Assembly: GCF_003054175.1 (NCBI RefSeq)
Contig: NZ_QBKN01000015.1
Location: 1-64,000, forward strand
DNA from: Allosediminivita pacifica
Lineage (GTDB): Bacteria; Pseudomonadota; Alphaproteobacteria; Rhodobacterales; Rhodobacteraceae
Reading direction: 5' to 3'
Length of the DNA: 64,000 nucleotides
Position numbers and translations under genes: made by a program. The stretch's first letter is position 1; every line of letters starts with the position of its first letter. Shown here piece by piece: positions 23,503 to 34,076 of the stretch. The notes beneath the pieces are model-generated. The model had not been told where the DNA came from and made no database searches. It saw only the letters and a program-made list of their open reading frames with translations.

Positions 23503-24495
23503 TCAGGCGTCCGGCCCGGCCTCGGGGTCCGCCTCCGCGATGATCTCCAGCAACTCCTCCGCGCCGGGGATCTTGGCCGCGTATTCTTCGCGCACGGGCT
23601 TCAGCTTCTCGACCCAGACATCACGGTCGATGTCGCTGATGATGGTCGAGCCGGCTTCCTCGGTCTGGGCGAGCGCCTGCGCGTCCTGCTCGGCCTGAAG
23701 CTCGGGCTGCTGCTGCTGCGCCTCGGCGGCGGCTTCCTCGATCGCGGTCTGGTGCTCTTCGGGAAGGCTCTGCCACCACTCCTCGGAGAAGACCCAGCTG
23801 CCGATGGCGTAGATGTGGTTCAGCTTGGTGTAGTAGGGCGCGACCTCGTACCAGCTCTCGGAGTAGTAGTTGGAGGCGGTGTTGTCGAAGAGGTCGACCA
23901 CCCCGGTCTGCATCGAGTTGTAGATCTCGGGATGCGGGATCGGCGTCGGGCTGGCGCCCGCGGTTTCCCACAGGTTCACGTGCAGGTCGCTCTGGATCAC
24001 GCGCATCTTCTTGCCCTCGACGTCCTCGGGCAGGCGCACGGGCTCCTTGCTGATGACGGCGCGCGCGCCGTTGGGCGTGAAGCCCAGCAGGTGGAAACCC
24101 GCCTCGGCAAAGTCGTCCTGCAGCGCCTCGGTCACGGGGTCGTTCATGGCCACGGCGTGTGCGTCGCTGTTGAAGATGAACGGCAGGTCGAGCACCTGAA
24201 CCTCGGGCACCCACTGCGCGAGCACCGAGGAGGTCAGGATGCCGGCCTGTACGGACCCGAGGCGGATGCCCTCGGCCACCTCGACCTCACCGCCCAGCAG
24301 CGAGTTGCCGAAGAGCTGGATCTCGACCGCGCCGTCGGTCTTTTCGGACACGGCCTCGGCAAAGATCTCGGCCGCGGCGTACTTGGGGTTGTTCTCGGGC
24401 ACGTCGAGCGGCAACCGCGCGGTGTATTCCTGCGCCGTGGCTGCGCCCGCAAGCGCCGTGATGGTGCCCGCAAGGGCAATTTGGGTCAGTTTCAT
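23503..24495 (-). CDS. TRAP transporter substrate-binding protein (DctP family)
   Basis: 330 residues with a signal peptide, cleavage likely after ATA at residue 21. The mature part begins QEYTARLPLDVPENNPKYAA and includes MRVIQSDLHVNLWETAGASPTPIP, the conserved DctP ligand-binding segment with the arginine that usually binds the ligand carboxylate. The C-terminal region is Gln/Glu-rich. It feeds the fused permease encoded 80 bases downstream. Gluconate or a related aldonate is the probable ligand, inferred from neighbours. Confidence 0.92.
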   Translation of the reverse strand: MKLTQIALAGTITALAGAATAQEYTARLPLDVPENNPKYAAAEIFAEAVSEKTDGAVEIQLFGNSLLGGEVEVAEGIRLGSVQAGILTSSVLAQWVPEVQVLDLPFIFNSDAHAVAMNDPVTEALQDDFAEAGFHLLGFTPNGARAVISKEPVRLPEDVEGKKMRVIQSDLHVNLWETAGASPTPIPHPEIYNSMQTGVVDLFDNTASNYYSESWYEVAPYYTKLNHIYAIGSWVFSEEWWQSLPEEHQTAIEEAAAEAQQQQPELQAEQDAQALAQTEEAGSTIISDIDRDVWVEKLKPVREEYAAKIPGAEELLEIIAEADPEAGPDA

Positions 24496-24538
24496 GCGTT
24501 CCTCCCTCAGAACTCTGCGTCGTATGGTCCGGCGGGCC

Positions 24539-25075
24539 TCAGCCCGACCGGGTCTTCTGGAATGCGCCGTGCAGGCGCGGTGTCACCTCGTCGACGAGCT
24601 GCCGCAGCGTGTCGTCATGGCCCCCCGAGACATCGAGGACGAAGGCGCCCTCGTCGGGTGTGGGCGGTTCGAGCGCGGCAAGCTGGCTGTCGAGCAGGTC
24701 GCCCGGCATGAAGTGCTCGCGCTCGGCCATGCGCTGCGCGATGATCTCGCGCGGGCTGGTCAGGAAGACGATCTCGAACGGACCGGCGACCTGCTGCAGC
24801 CTGTCACGGTAGATGCGCTTCAGGGCCGAGCAGCTGAACACCACGTCGCCCGTCTCGCGCGCCCCGCGCACCGCTGCGCCAAGCTCGTCGAGCCAGGGCC
24901 AGCGCATCTCGTCGGTCAGCGGGGTGCCGGCGGTCATCGCCGCGCGGTTCTCCGCGGAATGGAAGTCGTCCCCTTCCAGGAACGTGGCCCCGAGTTGCCG
25001 CGCCAGCCCCATGGCAAGCGTGCTTTTCCCGGACCCGCTGGTCCCCATCATCAGGACGGCTCCCCCCAGATCCAA
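24539..25075 (-). CDS. gntK: Gluconokinase
   Basis: 178 residues from a TTG at 25075. The P-loop GTSGSGKS lies at residues 11-18, followed by LEGDDFHSAENRAAM and the conserved LTDEMRWPWLDEL and CSALKRIYRD blocks of the GntK family. It phosphorylates gluconate to 6-phosphogluconate. The TTG is preferred because a GAGGGAG site lies seven bases upstream and the P-loop is then at the normal distance. An ATG at 25162 would place the start inside the LacI operator. It is the first gene of the leftward sugar-acid operon. Confidence 0.9.
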   Translation of the reverse strand: MDLGGAVLMMGTSGSGKSTLAMGLARQLGATFLEGDDFHSAENRAAMTAGTPLTDEMRWPWLDELGAAVRGARETGDVVFSCSALKRIYRDRLQQVAGPFEIVFLTSPREIIAQRMAEREHFMPGDLLDSQLAALEPPTPDEGAFVLDVSGGHDDTLRQLVDEVTPRLHGAFQKTRSG

Positions 25076-25148
25076 TGTGCTGCTCCCTCGTGTCTCTTTG
25101 GCTCTCTTCAAGGTGACACAACCGTGAATGATTGCGCTGTCATTGGCA

Positions 25149-25162
25149 ATGTCAGTTGACAT
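25149..25162. promoter_or_regulatory. Palindromic LacI-type operator between gntK and lacI-type gene
   Basis: ATGTCA-GT-TGACAT is a perfect palindrome, reminiscent of the ATGTTA...TAACAT form of gluconate repressor sites. TTGACA (25156-25161) inside it could be the -35 of the rightward LacI-family gene, so binding would block that promoter and perhaps the divergent gntK one. Confidence 0.55.
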
Positions 25163-25193
25163 AGGATCGTCTGTAATCTGATAAGATACTGAT

Positions 25194-26213
25194 ATGAGTA
25201 AAAAGAAATCCCGCTATGCGCCCACGTTGAACGACGTCGCCCGCGAATCGGGGGTTAGCGCGATCACCGTGTCCCGGTGCTTCCGCCACCCCGAAAAGGT
25301 CTCGGACGCCGTGCGCAAACGGGTCATGGAGACCGTCGAGAAGCTGGGCTACGTGCCGAACTCCGCGGCCTCGGCGCTGGCCTCGCGCCGCACCGACGTG
25401 ATCGGGCTGCTGCTGCCCTCGCTCAACAACAACGTCTACCTCGACGTGGTCAGCGGCGCCTTCGACCGGGCCCACGGCACGCGCCACGCAATCCAGATCG
25501 GCAACCACAAGTACAGCCCGCTGGAAGAGGAAAAGCTCATCCGCATCTTCCTCCAGCAGAACCCCGCCGGCCTGATCGTCGCCGGCGGCGAACAGACCGA
25601 GGCCGCCACCGAAATGCTGCGCGAGGCCGACTGCCGCGTGGTGCAGATCATGGACACCGACGTCGATCCCATCGACCTCGTGATCGGGCTCGACCACGAA
25701 AGGGCCGCGGGCGAGGCTGTCGCGGGGCTTCTGGCGCGTGGCTACGAGCGGATCGGTTTCCTCGGGGCGCGCATGGACACCCGTTCGCAGAAGCGCCTTG
25801 CGGGCTATCGCCGCGTGATCGGCGACAGCGGTGGGGAAGAGCGCATCGCCACCTCGCCCATGCCTTCGTCCGCGCGGCTTGGGGCGCAGCTTCTGGCCGA
25901 TCTCTTCGCGCGGTATCCCGACACCGATGCCGTCTTCACCAACAACGATGACATCGCGCTGGGCGCCTATCTCGAATGTCAGCGCCGCGCGATCCGCATG
26001 CCCGAGGATTTCGGCATTGTCGGCTTCAACGACATGGACCTGCTGGAAGAGCTGAACCCGTCGCTTTCGACCGTGCGCACGGACCGCTACCGGATGGGCC
26101 ACGACTCCGTCGACCGGCTGATCGCACTGGCCGACACCGCCCGCCCCGAAGGGGCCGCGGTGCTGGATCTCGGGCACGCCTGCATGTGGCGCGGCACCAC
26201 GCGCGAGGCCTGA
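25194..26213 (+). CDS. LacI-family transcriptional regulator, gluconate-type
   Basis: 339 residues. The N-terminal helix-turn-helix (about 11-31, LNDVARESGVSAITVSRCF) and hinge helix (YVPNSAASALASRR) precede a periplasmic-binding-like effector domain. The HPEKVSDAVRKRV stretch is typical of GntR-type LacI members. It is divergent from gntK with the palindrome at 25149-25162 between them, so it very probably represses the sugar-acid operon and itself until gluconate or a derivative is present. The ribosome site is weak. Confidence 0.92.
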   Translation: MSKKKSRYAPTLNDVARESGVSAITVSRCFRHPEKVSDAVRKRVMETVEKLGYVPNSAASALASRRTDVIGLLLPSLNNNVYLDVVSGAFDRAHGTRHAIQIGNHKYSPLEEEKLIRIFLQQNPAGLIVAGGEQTEAATEMLREADCRVVQIMDTDVDPIDLVIGLDHERAAGEAVAGLLARGYERIGFLGARMDTRSQKRLAGYRRVIGDSGGEERIATSPMPSSARLGAQLLADLFARYPDTDAVFTNNDDIALGAYLECQRRAIRMPEDFGIVGFNDMDLLEELNPSLSTVRTDRYRMGHDSVDRLIALADTARPEGAAVLDLGHACMWRGTTREA

Positions 26214-26280
26214 GGCGCTTTCGCGCGGCGCCCGCCCGGGGTAGCAGGGCCGTGGGACAGATCACCGAAGGGGGCATGCC

Positions 26281-27612
26281 GTGCGCTGGGAAGAACTGCT
26301 GTCGGACCAAAGGCTCCGCGATCCGAAATACGTCGAGGGCAAGACCCGGTCGATCTTCGTGCAGGACCACGACCGCATCGTGTTCTCGGCCCCCTTCCGG
26401 CGGCTGGCGAACAAGACGCAGGTGCACCCGCTCTACCACCACGATCACCTGCACCACCGGCTGATCCACTCGGTCGAGGTGGGCAGCGTCGGGCGCTCCA
26501 TCGCCATGCGCGTGGGCGACTGGCTGATCGGGCAGGGCGCGCTGGCGCGGGGCGAGGATCACGACCTGTCGAATGCCGTGCAGGCCGCCTGCGCCGCGCA
26601 CGACATCGGCAACCCGCCCTTCGGCCATTCGGGCGAGGCCGCCATCGGTGGCTGGTTCGCGGAAGGGTTCGACCGGGCGCAGGGGCTGCTGGCCGATCTC
26701 CACGCAGGCCTGCGGGACGAGTTCACCGCCTTCGAGGGCAACGCGCAGGGCTTCCGCATCCTCGCGCAGCTCGAGATGTACCGCGGCGACGGCGGGATGC
26801 GCCTGTCGAAGGGCGTGCTGGGCGCCTTCATGAAGTACCCCGTCACAGCCCGCACCCGCGCGGCGCTGCCCGAGGAGACCCGCAAGGGCTATGCGGGCCT
26901 GAAGAAGTTCGGTGTGTTCGAGGGGGAGCGTGCGCTGTTCACGGAGGTGGCGGATGGCTGCGGCCTGCCCGCCGAAGAGGGCTGGTGGCGGCGGCATCCG
27001 CTGGTCTTCATCGTCGAGGCGGCGGACGACATCTGCTACAACATCGTCGATCTGGAAGACGCCTTCACCTCGGGCGATCTGCCGTTCGAGACGGTCTGCG
27101 AGGCGCTGGATGCGCTGGCGGGGCGCCCCAACCGCGAGACCGGCGGCCTGACGCGGACCGAGCACATCGCGCTGCTGCGTTCGCTCGCCATCGGCAGCGC
27201 CATCGCCGCCTGCACGCAGGCCTTCATCGAGAATTACGATGCGATCATGGATGGCGCGTTTTCCAAGTCGCTCGTCGATGCCTCGCCGCTGGCGGGGCAG
27301 TTCGCGCAGATCGAGGGGATCGCCAAGGACCGCATCTTCACCTCGGCGCGCAAGACCGAGCTCGAGGTTTCGGGGCGGCAGGTGATCCGCAACGTGCTGA
27401 CCGGCATCCTGCCGGTCTTCGAGGATCTGGCGCGGGTCGGCTGGGACGCCGAGCGGCTGCCGGGACCCTCGGCGCAGATCGTGCGCGCGCTGTCGCTTGA
27501 CCTGCGGGACGTGAGCGGCCCCGAGAGCGCGCTTCATGCCATGACGGATTTCACCTCCGGCATGACCGACCGCTACGCGCTTCAGATCGCGCGGATGCTC
27601 TCGGGGCTCTGA
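26281..27612 (+). CDS. dgt: Deoxyguanosinetriphosphate triphosphohydrolase-like HD protein
   Basis: 443 residues from the GTG at 26281, preceded by GAAGGGGG. The HD metal site is intact: His63 in HRLIHSVEV, His107-Asp108 in AAHDIGNPPFGHSGE, and a further aspartate in VEAADDICYN. The family hydrolyses dNTPs to nucleosides and triphosphate. It lies 67 bases after the LacI gene and converges with the cobalamin adenosyltransferase gene, leaving four bases between the two stops. Confidence 0.94.
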   Translation: MRWEELLSDQRLRDPKYVEGKTRSIFVQDHDRIVFSAPFRRLANKTQVHPLYHHDHLHHRLIHSVEVGSVGRSIAMRVGDWLIGQGALARGEDHDLSNAVQAACAAHDIGNPPFGHSGEAAIGGWFAEGFDRAQGLLADLHAGLRDEFTAFEGNAQGFRILAQLEMYRGDGGMRLSKGVLGAFMKYPVTARTRAALPEETRKGYAGLKKFGVFEGERALFTEVADGCGLPAEEGWWRRHPLVFIVEAADDICYNIVDLEDAFTSGDLPFETVCEALDALAGRPNRETGGLTRTEHIALLRSLAIGSAIAACTQAFIENYDAIMDGAFSKSLVDASPLAGQFAQIEGIAKDRIFTSARKTELEVSGRQVIRNVLTGILPVFEDLARVGWDAERLPGPSAQIVRALSLDLRDVSGPESALHAMTDFTSGMTDRYALQIARMLSGL

Positions 27613-27616
27613 TCGT

Positions 27617-28192
27617 TCAGGTGCGGTTGGCGCCCGGTTGCCAGAGCACGTCGGCGCGGCCCTCGTCGTTGGCCACCCGGCCCACCACGAAGAACCAGTC
27701 CGACAGGCGGTTGAGGTAGCGCACCGCCTCGGGGTTGATCTCGGCCTCGGTGGAGAGGTGCACGGTCAGGCGTTCGGCGCGGCGCGACACCGTCCGGCAG
27801 TGGTGCAGATGCGCGGCCAGCGGCGTGCCGCCCGGCAGCACGAAGCTTTTCAGCGGCTCCAGCGTCGTGTTCAGCGCGTCGATCTCGGTCTCGAGCCGCG
27901 TGACCTGGCTTTCGTGCATCCGCAGCGGCGGGTAGTCGCGTTCGGCATCCTTGTCCATCTCGGGCAGGCAGAGGTCGGCGCCCAGATCGAAGAGATCGTT
28001 CTGGATGCGCCCCAGCGAGTCGTCGGTGTCGCCCTTGGCATGCAGCCGCGCGAGCCCCACGACCGAGTTCAGCTCGTCCACGGTGCCGTAGGCCTCGACC
28101 CGCGGGTCGAACTTGGCGACGCGGGTGTTGTTGCCGAGCGCGGTGTCGCCCTTGTCGCCCGTGCGCGTGTAGATCTTGTTGAGCTTGACCAA
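27617..28192 (-). CDS. Cob(I)yrinic acid a,c-diamide adenosyltransferase, PduO type
   Basis: 191 residues. The ATP/cobalamin motif YTRTGDKGDTALG begins at residue 8, followed by VDELNSVVGLAR and the C-terminal RYLNRLSDWFFVVGR. It transfers adenosyl from ATP to cob(I)alamin to make coenzyme B12. The best start is a TTG at 28192 with GGAGGAGG eight bases upstream; no ATG fits. This ribosome site lies within the last codons of the upstream HIG1-like gene, so the pair is probably one transcript. Confidence 0.93.
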   Translation of the reverse strand: MVKLNKIYTRTGDKGDTALGNNTRVAKFDPRVEAYGTVDELNSVVGLARLHAKGDTDDSLGRIQNDLFDLGADLCLPEMDKDAERDYPPLRMHESQVTRLETEIDALNTTLEPLKSFVLPGGTPLAAHLHHCRTVSRRAERLTVHLSTEAEINPEAVRYLNRLSDWFFVVGRVANDEGRADVLWQPGANRT

Positions 28193-28196
28193 GGTC

Positions 28197-28403
28197 TCAG
28201 CCTCCTCCGCCGCGGACCAGCACGAAGAGCAGGATCAGAACGACCGCGATGAACTGCGCCCCGATCCGCCAGCGCATGGCCTTGTTGGCATATTTCTTGT
28301 TGAATTCCCCGCCCTTGGCAAAGCTTCCGATGCCGAAGAACAGGATGAGGACGACCACCACCATTGCGATGGCCATCACGATGAAAAGCGGATCTTGTCC
28401 CAT
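28197..28403 (-). CDS. HIG1-like twin-transmembrane protein
   Basis: 68 residues with two hydrophobic helices (about 5-26 and 47-65) separated by a conserved polar loop, KGGEFNKKYANKAMRWRIGAQ. That loop resembles the HIG1 domain of proteins associated with respiratory supercomplexes. The arrangement HIG1-like gene followed by a PduO-type adenosyltransferase is familiar in Rhodobacterales. Its role in this organism is unproven. The ATG at 28403 follows a GGAGGT site. Confidence 0.8.
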   Translation of the reverse strand: MGQDPLFIVMAIAMVVVVLILFFGIGSFAKGGEFNKKYANKAMRWRIGAQFIAVVLILLFVLVRGGGG

Positions 28404-28460
28404 GTCACCTCCAGGTCCTGCGCCACAGATAGCCGAAATGCGCGGGATTGCGAGATGCGG

Positions 28461-29291
28461 TCAGCCGCCGCGCAGGATCAGCCGGTCGAGCATCCGAGTG
28501 GATAGCACCCGCCGCGCGACGGACATGAGCTTGGACGGCGTGGTGATGTAGTAGCGCGGGCGCGGGTTTTGCGCGTCGAGCGCGCGGATCAGCACCTTGG
28601 TCACGGCGCCCGGGGTCAGTTCGAAGGTATCCGGCCCGCTGCTTTCGTAGAGCCGCTTCAGCAGGGTGGATTCGTACTGGTCGCGCCGGGGGCTGGATTT
28701 CCAGTCCACCCACTTCTCGAAATAGGGGATGGAATTCACGCGGATGTTCGTGCCGATCGGCCCGGTGTTGAGCGTGACGATGTCGATGGGCGTGTCGGAC
28801 ATCTCCAGCCGCAGCGTGTCGGTCAGCCCCTCGAGCGCGTGCTTGGAGGCGACGTAGGCGCCGCGCCAGCGCAGCGGCACGTAGCCCAGCACCGAGGAAT
28901 GGTGCACGATCCGCCCGTGTCCCTGCGCGCGCATCACCGGGATCACCCGCGTGGTCAGGTCGTGCCAGCCCACCACGTTGGTCTCGAAGATCTCGCGCAG
29001 GGCGCCGGGGGGCAGATCCTCGACCGCGCCGGGCACGGCCATGGCGCCGTTGTTGAAGAGCGTATCGAGCGTGCCACCGGTGGCGTCGAGCACCTGCGCC
29101 AGCGCGGTGTCGATGCTGGCGGGATCGGTGTAGTCGAGCCGGAAGCTCTCGATCCCCTCGGCGCGGAAGGTGGCGCAGTCCTTTTCCTGCCGACAGGTGG
29201 CGAAGACGCGCCAGCCCTGCTTCGACAGGGTGAAAGCCGCGTCGCGCCCGATGCCGGAGGCGCAGCCGGTGATGAGGATGGAACGCGTCAT
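28461..29291 (-). CDS. Short-chain dehydrogenase/reductase
   Basis: 276 residues. TGCASGIG (8-15), catalytic Ser132/133, Tyr146 and Lys150 (YVASK) are present. The usual NNAG motif reads NNGAM (80-84), a variant found in SDRs of the retinol/hydroxysteroid-dehydrogenase-like branch. The C-terminal extension (about 200-276) is longer than in small classical SDRs. Substrate unknown. It lies 57 bases upstream of the HIG1-like gene and 64 bases after the DUF2254 gene, all on the minus strand. Confidence 0.88.
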   Translation of the reverse strand: MTRSILITGCASGIGRDAAFTLSKQGWRVFATCRQEKDCATFRAEGIESFRLDYTDPASIDTALAQVLDATGGTLDTLFNNGAMAVPGAVEDLPPGALREIFETNVVGWHDLTTRVIPVMRAQGHGRIVHHSSVLGYVPLRWRGAYVASKHALEGLTDTLRLEMSDTPIDIVTLNTGPIGTNIRVNSIPYFEKWVDWKSSPRRDQYESTLLKRLYESSGPDTFELTPGAVTKVLIRALDAQNPRPRYYITTPSKLMSVARRVLSTRMLDRLILRGG

Positions 29292-29355
29292 GTCTCCCGC
29301 TTAGAGGCTGTGGTGAAAAAGGGAAAGCGCGGTCCCGCAGCGGAGCCGGGTCCGA

Positions 29356-30654
29356 TCATCGTGTCGCCGGAACCAGGTCCCACGAGGGGTCCTCGCCGGC
29401 CATCGCGATGGCATGCGCCTGTCTGACCCGCTCGACGTCCGCCGGGAAGTCCAGTTCGCGCTCGGCCCGGTCGAGCGCCAGCCGCGCCTGCGCCGCGGCC
29501 GGGTCGCCAAGCGTCTCGCCGCCCTGGTGCACCAGCAGGCCCAGCGCCTTCTGCACCCAGATATCCAGCTCCACCGACCCGACGCCGTCGCGGATGATCG
29601 CGGCGTAGGCGTCGTCGAGAAGATCCTGCGGTCGCAGGCCGGGCACGCGGACCCGCCTGAAGGTGGGGTCTTCGCGATCTTCCTTTGGCGGGCGGGACTG
29701 CCAGTCGCAAAGAATGCGGGCGACGCGGACAACGATGTCGATGGCGGTCCCGGGATCGTTGACCGCCGGAGACAGCGCACGGGAGCCGATTTCGGACAGG
29801 GCGACCAGCCCGAAGCGCGGATCGGTCTCATAGCTGCGTCGCGGTGCCAGGACGAAGGCGTCCAGCAGTTCGCTCATGCCCAGCTCCCTGTCCTCCTGCG
29901 CATGCCGGACGGTCAGGAGCGGTCTGCGCGCGGTGATGAGCGCGCCGGGCAGCGAGCGCAGGTAGATCACCGCATCGTGGCGTTCGGCCCAGTCTTCCAG
30001 GGTTTCCACGTCGACATGCTGGATGAAGCCGAGCGTCTCGGAATGCAGGTCCACGCCGCCGGAGGGGAGTTCGGTGGCGGGGACCGCGTCGAGCGGCGCC
30101 CAGGGTTTCCAGTGACCGAAGGCCTCGCGCGTGGCGACCTCGATCCGCTCGATGGTGTTTTCCATCCGGCCGAGACGGGCGATGTTGTCGACCCAGCGCA
30201 CGAAGGTCAGGATGACCCAGGCGAAGGTCGCGAGGATGAGCAGGAACATCGCGAAGCGACCGGCGACGTCGAGATACTGCGTCTTGACCGCGATGGTCCC
30301 GACGATGCTGAAGATGAAGGCCGCGATGAAGCTCGACAGGGCCGTCTGCGAGAGGCTGTCGGCGAGGACGAGCACGAAGGCGCGCGGTGTCGCGGTGCTG
30401 CTGGCCGAGGCATAGGCGGAGACCATGGAGGCCACCGCGAAGGTGGCCACGCCCAGCATGCTTGCCGAGATGACGCTCAGCAGCTTGTCGAGCGTCTCGT
30501 AGCTGATGTCCGGCACGAGGTCGCTTGGCGGCAGCCTGTCCGCCAGCTGGGCAAGATAGACCGCTGCGACGGCCAGCAGGACGTAACCGAGAGGCTTGAT
30601 CCATAGCTTTTCGCGCAGGCGGCGCAGCGTGAACTTCAACTTGCTTCTGATCAT
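29356..30654 (-). CDS. DUF2254 family membrane protein
   Basis: 432 residues. Four membrane helices occupy the first 170 residues (about 20-38, 58-80, 105-125, 138-160). The soluble C-terminal half carries SEIGSRALSPAVNDPGTAIDI, the hallmark of DUF2254. The family is widespread and uncharacterised. It has its own upstream region containing a repeat element. The only ATG giving a full-length protein is at 30654. No functional partner is obvious among its neighbours. Confidence 0.87.
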   Translation of the reverse strand: MIRSKLKFTLRRLREKLWIKPLGYVLLAVAAVYLAQLADRLPPSDLVPDISYETLDKLLSVISASMLGVATFAVASMVSAYASASSTATPRAFVLVLADSLSQTALSSFIAAFIFSIVGTIAVKTQYLDVAGRFAMFLLILATFAWVILTFVRWVDNIARLGRMENTIERIEVATREAFGHWKPWAPLDAVPATELPSGGVDLHSETLGFIQHVDVETLEDWAERHDAVIYLRSLPGALITARRPLLTVRHAQEDRELGMSELLDAFVLAPRRSYETDPRFGLVALSEIGSRALSPAVNDPGTAIDIVVRVARILCDWQSRPPKEDREDPTFRRVRVPGLRPQDLLDDAYAAIIRDGVGSVELDIWVQKALGLLVHQGGETLGDPAAAQARLALDRAERELDFPADVERVRQAHAIAMAGEDPSWDLVPATR

Positions 30655-30783
30655 GCCGGGCCGTTTTCCGGGAAGGCGCCACCGGGCGCGTCCGGACCGT
30701 AAAACGCCTCTCTACCGGGCTGGTCAAGGTCCGGCAGGTGTCGCGCCAGCTCCGTCCTGCGGGAGCCCCGCGGGGCGCGGGGC

Positions 30784-30850
30784 AGGGGGCTCTGCCCCCT
30801 CCTGGCCTGCGGCCAGCTCACCCCCGAGGTATTTCGGGCGAAAAGAAGGG
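30784..30850. repeat. Double-hairpin intergenic repeat, copy 1
   Basis: Two small hairpins in tandem, AGGGGGC-TCT-GCCCCCT (30784-30800) and CTGGCC-TGC-GGCCAG (30802-30816), are followed by CCCCCGAGGTATTT and a purine-rich GAAAAGAAGGG tail. The same architecture, including the 14-base CCCCCGAGGTATTT core, recurs at 48411-48465. It fills most of the gap between the DUF2254 and SH3 genes; the rest of that gap shows nothing else. Confidence 0.75.
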
Positions 30851-30879
30851 CTTGGCACCCTTATGACCGGGGGCGGGTG

Positions 30880-31437
30880 TCAACCCGCGGGGGCGACGAA
30901 GCGCGCGGACATGTAGCCGATGCGCCCCTCGTCCACGGCGCGCAGTTTCACCCAGGATCCGCCTTCCATCTCGCGCAGGACCCTCACGCGGGTGCCTTCA
31001 CGCAGTTGGCCCGCGACGTTGAAGTCGGTGCCGGGGCCCATGCGCAGGTTCACCACGGTGCCGGTGACCTGGTGCAACTCGGGTTCCGGCGCGGCGGCGG
31101 GGGTGGTGGTCTCGAGCGAGGCCTTCTGCACGGTGGCCTGCGGGACAGCGGCTTGCGCCTCCGCCGGCGCGGCATTGGCGGTGCTGATGATCGGGCTGCG
31201 CAGGCCCGAGGCCAGCTCGGCCGAGGCCTGGACCAGATGTGCCGCCGGGCTGCGGTCCTGCGGCTCCGCGGGCGCCTCGGCGCTGGCCACCCGGGTGTCG
31301 GGGGCGGGGCGGGCGCTGTCGGGCACGGCCACCAGGGTCACGCCGGTGTCGCCGGGCTCGAAGTCTTCTCCGCCGGAAAGTTCGTACCAGGACATTCCCA
31401 GCACAATGAGGGTCACGGAAGTCAGTCGCAGCAGCAT
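30880..31437 (-). CDS. Membrane-anchored or exported SH3-domain protein
   Basis: 185 residues. A hydrophobic N-terminus (1-18, [20 protein letters not shown]) acts as an anchor or signal. It is followed by a low-complexity Ala/Pro/Glu linker (about 25-115) and a C-terminal bacterial SH3 domain (about 118-185) with [13 protein letters not shown] and GYMSARFV. Such domains bind cell-wall or protein ligands in the periplasm. The ATG at 31437 has an AGGGAA site and places the hydrophobic segment at the N-terminus. It is divergent from parC. Confidence 0.85.
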   Translation of the reverse strand: MLLRLTSVTLIVLGMSWYELSGGEDFEPGDTGVTLVAVPDSARPAPDTRVASAEAPAEPQDRSPAAHLVQASAELASGLRSPIISTANAAPAEAQAAVPQATVQKASLETTTPAAAPEPELHQVTGTVVNLRMGPGTDFNVAGQLREGTRVRVLREMEGGSWVKLRAVDEGRIGYMSARFVAPAG

Positions 31438-31557
31438 CTTGTCGTTCCCTTTCAAGGCAGGCGCCCCTGCCTGCAGACATGGCTGGGCCGGCCGCGTCGG
31501 AGCAGTGCCCGCGCGTCAGGTGCCGACCGTGGCTTTACGGAGTTCCAAGGGACGGAT

Positions 31558-33990
<2,433 letters not shown>

Positions 33991-34011
33991 GGCACCCGCC
34001 ATCCGGACATG

Positions 34012-34048
34012 AAAAAGCCCGGCTGCCGATCATGGCAGTCGGGCTTTT
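34012..34048. terminator. Bidirectional rho-independent terminator between parC and a VPLPA gene
   Basis: AAAAAGCCCGGCTGCC (34012-34027) and GGCAGTCGGGCTTTT (34034-34048) form a 13-15 bp stem with one mismatch and a 6-base loop, flanked by an A-run on one side and T4 on the other. It serves convergent genes, parC (+) and the VPLPA protein (-). Confidence 0.88.
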
Positions 34049-34076
34049 CGTCTCTCAGGAGACGGAACTCGCGGGA

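Noticed and set aside
25076-25162. Longer gluconokinase from an ATG at 25162
   Set aside because: That start lies at the edge of the regulatory palindrome and adds 29 residues absent from GntK proteins; a TTG at 25075 has a strong ribosome site.
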